From an uncultured Clostridium sp. (GTDB lineage Bacteria > Bacillota > Clostridia > TANB77 > CAG-508): DNA of 64,000 nucleotides. The notes under the pieces are model-generated. The model did no database searches. It was not told the DNA's origin and saw nothing but the letters and a program-made list of their open reading frames with translations. A program made the translations under genes and the position numbers. Of the stretch, positions 26,016 to 34,362 are shown piece after piece (within the stretch, counting starts at the first letter, position 1; each line of letters starts with the position of its first letter). The stretch is from the NCBI GenBank assembly GCA_947365805.1, contig CANAZY010000004.1, positions 1-64,000 of the forward strand, in the 5' to 3' direction.

Positions 26016-26121
26016 AATTAATTGATTGTCCGCCAATCTGTAAGCCCCTATGTCTTACTTTAATCTCGAGTTAGTTGATTGCTCGCCAATCTGTAAGCCC
26101 CTATGTCTTACTTTAATCTCG
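26016..26121 (-). ncRNA. Tandem 53-base repeats, candidate antitoxin RNA
   Basis: Two direct copies (26016-26068 and 26069-26121), identical over the last 37 bases and differing at a few positions at the other end. They lie downstream of a promoter and upstream of a terminator, with no open frame. By analogy with type III systems each repeat may be processed into one toxin-binding RNA. Confidence 0.65.
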
Positions 26122-26173
26122 GATTTTTAGTGTTAGCCCACTAGATAGATTAACTATCCTACTTATTATATTC

Positions 26174-26202
26174 ATTATACATATTTTTTATTAAACTTTC
26201 AA
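26174..26202 (-). promoter_or_regulatory. Promoter of the repeat RNA
   Basis: Minus strand: TTGAAA (26202-26197), 17 bases, TATAAT (26179-26174), close behind the uvrA stop. Confidence 0.75.
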
Positions 26203-26217
26203 TAGTTTAATAAAATT

Positions 26218-29041
26218 TTACTCTAAATATTTCTTTAAAAATCTTCCTGTATGGCTTTGTTCGTTTCTTACTACTTGTTCTGGCGTTCCTACGCTTACAA
26301 TTTGTCCACCTTTGTCTCCGCCTTCTGGTCCTAAATCTATAATGTAATCTGCTGTTTTGATTAAATCTAGGTTGTGTTCAATTACAATAATACTATTTCC
26401 TGTATCTACTAGTCTTTGTAAAATATTTACTAACTTATGAACATCTGCAATGTGTAAACCTGTTGTTGGTTCATCTAAAATATATAATGTTTTTCCTGTT
26501 GGTTTCTTTGATAATTCTGTTGCAAGTTTTACACGTTGTGCTTCTCCTCCTGAAAGTGTAGTAGATGGTTGCCCTAGTTTTATATAACCAAGTCCTACAT
26601 CGTATAATGTTTGGATTTTTGTTTTAATTCTTGGTATGTTTTCAAAAAAGCTTAGGGCTTCTTCTACTGTCATATCTAATACATCTGCAATGCTTTTTCC
26701 TTTATACTTAACCTCTAATGTCTCTCTGTTATATCTTTTTCCATGACAAACTTCACATGGTACATAAATATCTGGTAAGAAGTGCATTTCTATTTTTAAA
26801 ATTCCATCTCCATTACAAGCTTCACATCTTCCACCTGCTACATTAAAGCTAAATCTTCCTTTTTGATAACCACGAAGTTTTGCTTCATTTGTGGTTGCAA
26901 AAATATCACGAATCATATCAAATACACCAGTATATGTTGCTGGATTTGAACGTGGTGTTCTTCCTATTGGTGATTGGTCAATGTTAATTATTTTATCGAT
27001 ATTTTCAAGGCCTTTTATTTCTTTGCATTTTCCTGGTTTTTCATTTGAACCATAGATTTCTTTTGCAACGGTTTTATATAAAATTTCATTTACAAGTGTA
27101 CTTTTTCCAGAACCAGATACTCCTGTTACACATGTAAATACTCCCAATGGAAATTTTACATTAATATTTTTTAAGTTGTTTTGCTCTGCTCCCATTACTT
27201 GTATTGCTTTTCCATTTGATTTTCTTCTTTTTTTCGGTACAACAATTTTTTTCTTACCACTTAAGTATTGTCCTGTAATTGACTCTGGAATTTGTTTAAT
27301 TTCTTCTGCTGTTCCTTGTGCAATTACATTTCCGCCATGAACACCAGGTCCTGGTCCTATATCAATTATTTGGTCTGCTGCATACATGGTATCTTCATCA
27401 TGTTCTACAACAATTAACGTATTACCTAAATCTCTTAATTTTTTAAGTGTTGCAAGCAATTTATCATTATCTCTTTGATGTAAACCTATACTTGGTTCAT
27501 CTAAAATGTATAATACACCTGTTAGCCCAGAACCAATCTGAGTAGCAAGCCTAATACGTTGTGCTTCTCCTCCAGATAAACTTCCCGCATTTCTTGATAG
27601 TGTTAAATATTCAAGCCCCACATCCATTAAGAATTGTAACCTTTGGTTTAGTTCTTTCATTATTTGGTCTGCAATCATTGCTTCTTTTTTGGTTAATTTT
27701 AATGAATTCAAATGTTCTTTTATTTTATCAATTGACATATCGGTTAATTCATTTATGTTTTTATCTCCTACTTTTACTGCAAGAACTTCCTTTTTAAGCC
27801 TTGCACCATGGCAAGTAGGACATGCACTATAACTCATATACATTTCATAAAAATCACGCATTCCTTGTGATTTTGTTTCGTTATAACGTCTATCTAATGT
27901 TGGAATAACTCCTTCAAATGGTGCTTTAAATTTTCTTGTTCCTGCTGCTGATGTATATTCAAAGTCAATTTCTTCATCGCCTGTACCATATAAAATTTTA
28001 TCTAAGAACTCTCTTGGTAATTTTTTTATTGGTTGCTTTATATCAACTCCATAATGACTGGCAATACTTTCAAAATACATTTTTGCCATAGTGTCACCTT
28101 TTTTCATAGTGCTTGCGCCGAAAGCTTTTACACCATCATATAAGGTTTTATTTTTATCTGGTATGATTAAATCTTCATCCATTTTCATTAAGAATCCAAT
28201 ACCTGTACAAGTTGGACATGCTCCTACTGGATTGTTAAACGAAAACATTCTTGGTGATAATTCTGGAAAACTAATACCACAATCAGGACATGCATAATTA
28301 CCACTAAATAATTTTTCTTCTTGTCCAACAATATCGATTAATACTAGTTGGTTTGCATGTTTCATTGCAATTTCTACAGACTCTGCTAAACGATTTCTTA
28401 TATCTTCTTTAATTACTAAACGGTCTACAATAATTTCAACATTGTGTTTTTTCTTTCTATCTAGCTCTAAATCATCTGTTAATTCTACTGTTTCTCCATC
28501 TATTCTTGCACGAACAAATCCCTCTTTTACGAAATCTGCTAATAGCTTTGTAAATTCACCTTTTCTATTGTGAATTACTGGTGCTAATACTTGTATCTTT
28601 GTTCCTTCTTCTAATGACATAATACTATCTACAATTTGGTCTATTGATTGTTTTTCAATTTTTTTACCACAACTTGGACAATATGGTACACCAATTCTTG
28701 CATATAATAAACGAATATAATCATATATTTCTGTTACCGTTCCTACTGTAGAACGAGGATTTCTTGAAGTTGTTTTTTGGTCAATTGAAATGGCTGGTGA
28801 TAATCCTTCTATTAGTTCTACATCTGGTTTTTCCATTAATCCTAAGAATTGTCTTGCATAACTAGATAAACTTTCTACATATCTTCTTTGTCCTTCTGCA
28901 TATAACGTATCAAAAGCAAGAGAAGATTTTCCGCGAACCAGAAAGTCCAGTAACTACTACTAGTTTATCCCTTGGGATTTCTAAATTTATATTTTTTAAA
29001 TTATGTTCTTTTGCTCCTTTAATTACTATTTTATCGTTCAT
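26218..29041 (-). CDS. uvrA: Excinuclease ABC subunit A, with a +1 shift in the first Walker A
   Basis: DNA-damage recognition ATPase of nucleotide excision repair. ATG at 29041 begins [15 protein letters not shown]. At TCG-CGG-AAA the zero frame runs out of homology and stops. Skipping the C gives [20 protein letters not shown], the first Walker A with its invariant glycine and lysine (G37, K38). The rest is continuous: zinc motifs (CPSCGKK, CPDCG and [16 protein letters not shown]), signatures LSGGEAQR twice, and the second Walker [10 protein letters not shown]. Rebuilt length is 940 residues, as expected. An essential-type repair gene with an untouched remainder argues against ordinary gene decay. 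No obvious operon partner. Confidence 0.93.
28930..28933 (-). other. +1 recoding site in the UvrA Walker A, TCG CGG AAA
   Basis: Skipping the C (complement of base 28933) reads TCG, GGA, AAA, TCT: Ser, Gly, Lys, Ser. Reading CGG as Arg and skipping the next base would put Arg in place of an invariant glycine. This site fixes the decoding as glycine. Confidence 0.88.
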
Positions 29042-29213
29042 TTTTACCCCCAACATGTATCTATTTTTTATTATGAATACATGCAAGAATTATTATACTA
29101 TATTTATTCTGTTTAAACAAGTGTTTGTTAAAAGTTTTTTGGATTTTTATGCACAACAAATAAAGTACCGAATACCCATTTTTTAATTTATGTAATTAAT
29201 TTTCTTTTTTGAT

Positions 29214-29528
29214 TTATAAAGAAGATTTAAAAAATCTTGATTTTAAATAGTTCTCTTTTTCTGAAACAATTCTTAAAATTGTAATTTGGTTTTTATGAAT
29301 TTTATAGATAATTATGTATTTTCTATGTACAATTCTTCGATAATCTGTATGTGTTTTTTTCTCATAGTATGATCTTTGATATAGTTTTGGCATCTGCCTT
29401 AATATTTTAAATTTTGTATTAAGTTCTTTTATGAATTGCTTTTGCAAATTCTCTGACATATATTCCTTAATCTTATCAAAATCATATACTATGTCTTTTA
29501 ACATTTTAAGTTTATATATCTGCTCCAT
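29214..29528 (-). CDS. RelE/ParE-superfamily toxin
   Basis: Toxin of 104 residues with the RelE/ParE fold pattern: helices at the start (FDKIKEYMSENLQKQFIKEL), ILRQMPKLYQRSYY, then strands with YRRIVHRKYIIIYKIHKNQI and ILRIVSEKENY at the end. The arginine and tyrosine residues in the last strands fit. It begins inside the last codons of the antitoxin gene (17-base overlap), so translation is coupled. The target, gyrase or ribosomal mRNA, cannot be told from sequence. Confidence 0.82.
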   Translation of the reverse strand: MEQIYKLKMLKDIVYDFDKIKEYMSENLQKQFIKELNTKFKILRQMPKLYQRSYYEKKTHTDYRRIVHRKYIIIYKIHKNQITILRIVSEKENYLKSRFFKSSL

Positions 29529-29736
29529 ATCTCTCCCTCATTAATTCTTGCCATTCTTCCAATGTATATGTTTTTCCTCCATTTGCAAGATGCTCTTCTG
29601 CTTCTTGTATGGCATTTTTAACATATTGCATATATAATTCATCACCTATTTTTTTCTTAAGCATTTTTTCTTCAATACTTTCTTTAAAAGTACCAACAAT
29701 ATTCTTATAATTTTTTAATGAAATTTGTTTTAACAT
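29512..29736 (-). CDS. Antitoxin partner of the ParE/RelE-type toxin
   Basis: Antitoxin of 74 residues. The ATG at 29736 is chosen because AAAGGTGGTGAG precedes it; the open frame runs further upstream without a ribosome site. It has MLKQISLKNYKNIVGTFKES at the start and an acidic helical C-terminal half (AIQEAEEHLANGGKTYTLEE WQELM), as in toxin-wrapping antitoxins. A DNA-binding fold is not obvious. It overlaps the toxin gene by 17 bases. Confidence 0.78.
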   Translation of the reverse strand: MLKQISLKNYKNIVGTFKESIEEKMLKKKIGDELYMQYVKNAIQEAEEHLANGGKTYTLEEWQELMRERYGADI

Positions 29737-29839
29737 ATTCTCACCACCTTTTATATTAAATTTAGCATATATTTTGTTTTTATACAAGATATTTGAATGA
29801 ATTTTTAAAGGCAGGAACTGGGTCCCGCCTTTGTTTTGT

Positions 29840-30055
29840 TTAAGCTGTAAAATACCGCTCATACCGGCCTGAATTATGGCCATCCACCGAGTCTGGGTCA
29901 AGTTTGTGTACTTCATTGCCAATTTCACATGTCATGCATTTTTTTAAATCCATACTAATATGGTTTTCTTGTGCCAACCTCACGCATTCCTGACATTTTT
30001 TGTTTAACTCCCTTAACCGTTCCTCTTCCTGCTTAGTCATCTTTCTTGTTGCCAT
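29840..30055 (-). CDS. Hypothetical small protein with two CxxC pairs, foreign composition
   Basis: Protein of 71 residues from the ATG at 30055, chosen because AGGAGG stands 8 bases before it. Cysteines in KKCQECVRL and KKCMTCEIG could bind a metal. The C-terminal end is DSVDGHNSGRYERYFTA. I recognise no family. The DNA is richer in GC than its surroundings and has three in-frame CGG codons read as Arg (EERLRE, SGRYERYF). In this window that marks an acquired gene. A hairpin (29809-29836) follows its stop. Confidence 0.6.
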   Translation of the reverse strand: MATRKMTKQEEERLRELNKKCQECVRLAQENHISMDLKKCMTCEIGNEVHKLDPDSVDGHNSGRYERYFTA

Positions 30056-30097
30056 CTTCTTTTCCTCCTGCACATTTTATACTTCCATTTTACCACT

Positions 30098-30628
30098 TTA
30101 CGTAACATTTTGCAATCTTTTATCTGTTGCAGGTATTCCTATGACCGTCACATTATTTTCTACTTCTTTTGTTACAACTGCATTTGCACCAATTTTAACA
30201 TTGTTCCCTATTTTTATTGGTCCAAGCACTTTTGCTCCACATCCAACCATTACATTGTTTCCTAAGTCGGGATGCCTTTTATATTTGTCTTTCCCTGTTC
30301 CGCCTAAAGTTACTCCGTGGTAAATCGTACAATCATTTCCAATTGTTGCTGTTTCTCCTATTACAATTCCCATTCCATGGTCAATGAATAATCTTCTTCC
30401 AATTTTAGCACCTGGATGAATTTCAATTCCTGTTAAAAATCTTGCAATTTGGGAAATAAGTCTTGCAACAAAAAATAATTTATGTTGATAGAAAAAATGC
30501 CCTAAACGATAAAATAACAAAACATGAAATCCTTGATAAAGTAAAATTACATATAAGATATTTTTTGCCGCTGGGTCTTTTTCTTGTATATTTTTAGCAT
30601 CTTCATATAATTCTTTTAATATTTTCAT
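30098..30628 (-). CDS. cysE: Serine O-acetyltransferase
   Basis: Enzyme of cysteine biosynthesis that acetylates serine from acetyl-CoA. It has 176 residues from the ATG at 30628, preceded by GAGGTGAG. A short helical N-terminus (about 1-60) precedes the left-handed beta-helix of hexapeptide repeats ([59 protein letters not shown]). The catalytic histidines of DHGMG and YHGVT are present. It is the short CysE form of Bacillus and Clostridium. Divergent from the second asparagine synthetase gene. Intact. Confidence 0.93.
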   Translation of the reverse strand: MKILKELYEDAKNIQEKDPAAKNILYVILLYQGFHVLLFYRLGHFFYQHKLFFVARLISQIARFLTGIEIHPGAKIGRRLFIDHGMGIVIGETATIGNDCTIYHGVTLGGTGKDKYKRHPDLGNNVMVGCGAKVLGPIKIGNNVKIGANAVVTKEVENNVTVIGIPATDKRLQNVT

Positions 30629-30727
30629 ATCTCTCACCTCATGTATCATATGAAAAAGAAGTGGATTTGTTTCATAAATTCACTTCCATGCATATATTAT
30701 GATTAAATAATAATAAGGAGGATATTT

Positions 30728-32576
30728 ATGTGTGGTTTTGTTGGATTTGTAAATCTAAAGCACGATTTACAAGATAGACGAGAATTTCTAACACGTATGA
30801 CAAAAAAATTGACAAAGCGTGGTCCAGATGAAGAAAACTTTTACCTGGCACCAGGTGTTAATTTTGGACATAGACGATTAATCATTCTTGACCCTAAACA
30901 CGGCGGTCAACCAATGAGTGCAAAGCAAGGTGACAATACTTATACCATTGTATATAACGGTCAATTATATAATGCAAATGAGGTTCGTAACGAACTAAAA
31001 GAAAAAGGATATGAATTTAAAGGATATTGCGATACAGAGGTTATTTTAAAGGCTTATATGGAATGGCGGGGCTGATATTATTAAAACATTAAATGGTATT
31101 TTTAGTTTTGCGATTTGGAATGAGCAAAAACAAGAGCTTCTGCTTGCAAGAGACCATTTTGGAATAAAGCCTCTTTACTACACCATTTCGAATGATACCA
31201 TTATCTTTGGCTCAGAAGTAAAGGCATTGTTAGAACACCCTTATGTCGAAACCAAAATTGATAAAACTGGAATTTGTGAATTGTTTGGTATAGGTCCTGC
31301 TCATACCCCAGGTACTTCTGTATTTAAAAACATTTTTGAGGTAAAACCTGCTCATTTTTTAATTTACAATAAAGATGGATTACGAGAAGAAGAATATTGG
31401 AAATTGGAATCCAAACCTCATACCGATGACTTCGAAAATACCTGTGAAAAAGTTCATTTTTTATTGGATGATGCTATAAAAAGGCAACTCGTTTCAGATG
31501 TACCACTTTGTGCAATGCTTTCTGGTGGTCTAGATTCTAGTATCATTACTTCTTATATTTGTAACTACTACAAAGAAAATAATTTACCAAAACTAGATAC
31601 TTATTCGGTCGATTATGTAGATAATGATAAAAACTTCAAAAAAAGTGATTTTCAGCCAAATTCGGATAATTACTACATTGATATAATGTTACAACATTTT
31701 GATACCAATCATCACAAAATTGTAATAGACACACCCGAACTTGCTAACGCTTTAGAAGATGCCATGATTGCAAGAGATTTTCCTGGAATGGCAGATGTGG
31801 ATTCTTCTATGCTACTATTTTGTAAAAATATTAGAAAAGGTGCTACTGTAGCAGTATCAGGCGAATGTTCTGACGAAATCTTTGCAGGATACCCTTGGTT
31901 CTTCCGTGAAGATGCATTAAAAAGTAATACATTTCCTTGGTCAATTGCATTAGATGAAAGACAGAATTTATTAAATCCAGATATTAGTAAGAAAGTAAAT
32001 TTGAAAGAATATATTGATTTTCGTTATCATGAAAGCTTAGATAAAGTACAAATATTAGACTGCGATTCCGAAGAAACTGCAGAAAAAAGAAAAATATCAT
32101 ATCTAACTCTAAACTGGTTCATGCAAACATTGTTAGACCGTTCCGATCGAATGAGTATGTACAATGGATTAGAACTCCGTGTTCCTTTCTGCGACTATCG
32201 TCTTGTAGAATACATGTGGAATGTGCCTTGGGAAATAAAAGCTTTAAATGGCAGAGAAAAAGGATTATTACGTTATGTGGTACGTGATTTACTACCAGAC
32301 GAAATTGTAAACAGAAAAAAGAGTCCATATCCAAAAACTCATAATCCAACCTATTTAAAAGCCGTAAAAGAAATGCTATCTAACATTATGCAAAAAAGTG
32401 ATGCTCCAATTAATTTATTATTGAACAGAGATTATATCTTAGAAATCTTAGAAACTGATGGAAATGCTTTTACTCGTCCTTGGTTTGGACAGTTAATGAC
32501 TGGGCCTCAACTTATGGCATATCTATGCCAAGTAAACATGTGGCTTGAAAGGTATCAACCAAAGCTTGAAATATAA
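30728..32576 (+). CDS. asnB: Second asparagine synthetase, glutamine-hydrolysing, with a +1 shift
   Basis: Class II amidotransferase with Cys2 after the start (MCGFVGFVNL) and KRGPDEENFY. At TGG-CGG-GGC the zero frame stops at once. Skipping the C gives MEWGADIIKTLNGIFSFAIW, where EWG is conserved. The synthetase part has MLSGGLDSSIITSYI and SGECSDEIFAGYPW. Rebuilt length is 615 residues, against 619 for the BlaI-linked paralogue. AGGAGG precedes the ATG. In the zero frame only a glutaminase fragment would form. It is the only plus-strand gene with the site, so the signal follows the coding strand, not the DNA strand. Likely function is free asparagine synthesis. Confidence 0.92.
31067..31070 (+). 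other. +1 recoding site, TGG CGG GGC
   Basis: CGG at codon 114 of the second asnB. Skipping C31067 reads GGG GCT GAT ATT, restoring the conserved EWGAD segment. Confidence 0.88.
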
Positions 32577-32581
32577 AGCTT

Positions 32582-32610
32582 AAGAGGTCGCAAACGCGAC
32601 TTCTTTTTTT
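32582..32610 (+). terminator. Terminator after the second asnB
   Basis: GAGGTCGC, loop AAAC, GCGACTTC, then seven Ts. The stem shares the GAGGTCGC core of other hairpins in this region. Confidence 0.8.
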
Positions 32611-32614
32611 GTTT

Positions 32615-32860
32615 CTAATTCTTTAAATATCGATTGTAGAATTCCTCCATCTCCTTTTTGTTGGTAAGTCTGTGACCTCCCCCTTGTGTTGTTGTTATAG
32701 CACCTATTAATTTCATTACAGCTGTTACTTCTCTTATGGAATTCCTTGTAGTTCCAAATTCTTGGCACAACTCCTTTTCTGTAGGCAATATCATCTTTTC
32801 ACTATACCGTTCTAAGATAAATTTAAATATTGCCTTTGCATTTTCATTCAGTGCACTCAT
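32615..32860 (-). CDS. GntR-type winged-helix DNA-binding protein, short
   Basis: Protein of 81 residues from the ATG at 32860, behind GGAGG. It contains only a GntR-like winged helix: ILPTEKELCQEFGTTRNSIR, EVTAVMKLIGAITTTQGGG and HRLTNKKE. It lacks the effector domain of full GntR regulators. An in-frame CGG (ILERYSEK) must be Arg here, since a +1 read stops after five codons. The DNA is GC-richer than its neighbours. Probably part of an acquired element. Target unknown. Confidence 0.7.
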   Translation of the reverse strand: MSALNENAKAIFKFILERYSEKMILPTEKELCQEFGTTRNSIREVTAVMKLIGAITTTQGGGHRLTNKKEMEEFYNRYLKN

Positions 32861-32941
32861 GCATTTATCCTCCATTCGATTTTAGAATTGTATTAAAAAT
32901 TAATCCTCTATGATTTAGATTAACATAATCTCGTTATTGTT

Positions 32942-33868
32942 TCAACTAAACTTACTCATTTTCTCTACATATTCTGCATCTTCTATCTTTGAAATTGCAA
33001 AGCATTTCTTTCCTAAATCTTTTAAAGACGCTCCTGAGTGATATAATTCTTTATTATCAATTACGATAAATCTATCATGAAACTTGTTTGTATATTAAAT
33101 TTTTAAACTTGGATATTGTTTATTGAATTTACTGATGTCTAATTTATTAAGATTACAATTTTGTGATGTTAAAATAACGACTTCTACATTCTCATTTTTC
33201 TTTGATAACATTTTTAAAATACTATCATCAATATAATTATCTATGATTAAAATTTTAGTTTTGGCACTTTTTATAATGTCTATCATTAAACTATACGCAT
33301 CATAAATCTGCCCATTAAAGAAAATCTTTTGTTTAAATTCTTCTTTTTTATCTCTTTGTAATTCATCAAATACTACGTCAAATTTCTTATCATGTTCTAA
33401 TAATTTTGTTTTCATACTGTTTATCTCTTGAAACACAAAAGCATTATTCATAATAAATTTTCTCATCTCAACAAAAGCATTCATAATATTAATACTTACT
33501 TGTATGGCAATATCATTTTTCAGTAATCCTGAAAGCATTGCTATTCCTTGTTCAGTAAAAACATATGGTAGGCTTCTCCTTCCTCCATAATTTTGTTTTT
33601 CTAAACTTGAGGTCGCAATTTGCGACCTCAAGTTTTCTGTCTCAATGTCTGTTAATTGGAAACAAAAACTTTTAGGAAATCTTTCTTTATTTCTTCTCAC
33701 AGTTTCATTTATTCTTTTTGTTGGATAATGATATAACATAGCTACATCACTATCTAACATTACTTGCTTTCCTCTTACTGTATAAATTAAATTTTTAATA
33801 TTTTCTATTTCATATGTTACTACATTTAATTCTCTATTTATTGGTGTAATACTATTTTCTTCTTTCAT
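32942..33868 (-). pseudogene. ORF6N-domain protein, cut by a nonsense codon
   Basis: Copy of the gene at 34363 with the ORF6N DNA-binding domain (MLDSDVAMLYHYPTKRINE, YVFTEQGIAMLSGLLKND) and a C-terminal part with HDRFIVIDNKELYHSG. A TAA at 33097-33095 replaces the TCA (Ser) of the paralogue in KISYTNKF, and the frame beyond it stays open to 32942. So a single point mutation truncates it to about 257 residues and removes the last 50. This is not a CGG site. ORF6N proteins are phage antirepressor-like. The gene contains a perfect 16-base inverted repeat at 33603-33635. Confidence 0.8.
33603..33635. repeat. Perfect intragenic inverted repeat in the first ORF6N gene
   Basis: AAACTTGAGGTCGCAA, one central base, TTGCGACCTCAAGTTT. 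It encodes NLRSQIATSSL and shares its outer arm with the hairpins at 35022 and 36626. Confidence 0.9.
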
Positions 33869-33959
33869 AATTATCACATCCTTAGTTTTTATTTGTTTCT
33901 ATTTTAGAACATGTGTTTTGCATTGTCAAATAATTTTTTATATCTTATTTAACTTATAT

Positions 33960-33990
33960 AGAAAAGAGGTCACAAACTGCGACCTCTTAA
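33960..33990 (-). terminator. Hairpin terminator after the 34017 gene
   Basis: AAGAGGTCGCAG / TTTGTGACCTCTT with TTTC behind it on the minus strand. Member of the GAGGT hairpin family. Confidence 0.7.
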
Positions 33991-34016
33991 TCAAAGTAAT
34001 TTTTTATGTACTCTTT

Positions 34017-34262
34017 TCAAGTTAAAATAACCACATCTTTTGGTGCATTCTCTTGATCAACATAGTAATTCCACTTATGTAAGTCGCAATATGTCTCCTC
34101 GCCTTTTATCTTACCTTCACATATTTTTATTAGAATATACTGCTGACCTTGCCGAAGCTTTTCTTTTTCCACCTGCTTTCGGTAGTATTCTGTTGGTGAT
34201 AGTCTTTTTCCTTCCCAGTCTTCATAGTAAAAACCATTAATAGAATCGTGAGTCCATCCCAT
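34017..34262 (-). CDS. Hypothetical protein, 81 aa
   Basis: Unrecognised small protein (MGWTHDSINGFYYEDWEGKR, later EYYRKQVEKEKL and EETYCDLHKWNYYVDQENAP). Rich in aromatic and charged residues, no membrane segment. AGGAGG precedes the ATG. It holds one in-frame CGG (EKLRQGQQ) that has to be Arg, which groups it with the acquired small genes of this island. It lies between two ORF6N copies, so the set may have arrived together. A terminator follows. Confidence 0.6.
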   Translation of the reverse strand: MGWTHDSINGFYYEDWEGKRLSPTEYYRKQVEKEKLRQGQQYILIKICEGKIKGEETYCDLHKWNYYVDQENAPKDVVILT

Positions 34263-34362
34263 TTTCTATACCTCCTGTTGCAATAGTTCATAGGTTACCT
34301 TCCTTTCAAATCAAGGAACAAAAAATATATTGTTACTATATTAACATAATTTTACTACTATT

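Noticed and set aside
26016-26121. Tandem repeats as a CRISPR array
   Set aside because: Only two copies, directly adjacent with no unique spacers, and no cas genes.
29737-29928. N-terminal extension of the ParE-type antitoxin
   Set aside because: The extension has no ribosome site and overlaps a hairpin and the neighbouring gene. The ATG at 29736 has a good site.
305-31070. The breaks as random sequencing or assembly errors
   Set aside because: Random indels would hit homopolymers and all codons. Here all eleven are one extra C directly before GGN, on both strands, and core genes have no sense CGG at all. Read mapping is still needed to exclude a systematic artefact.
305-31070. The genes as ordinary pseudogenes
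   Set aside because: No second kind of defect was found in any of them, frames stay open over long distances on both sides, and rebuilt lengths are normal. Decay would bring stops and deletions.
305-31070. CGG reassigned to another amino acid such as Gln or Trp, as in some known lineages
   Set aside because: A simple reassignment keeps the frame. Here the frame moves by one base at each CGG.
305-31070. Classical slippery-site frameshifting with P-site re-pairing
   Set aside because: P-site codons differ at the sites and most could not re-pair in the +1 frame (for example TCA to CAC). The common element is the A-site CGG.
33095-33097. TAA in the ORF6N gene as a recoded stop
   Set aside because: TAA ends most normal genes in this window, and the paralogue has TCA at this position, so a point mutation explains it.
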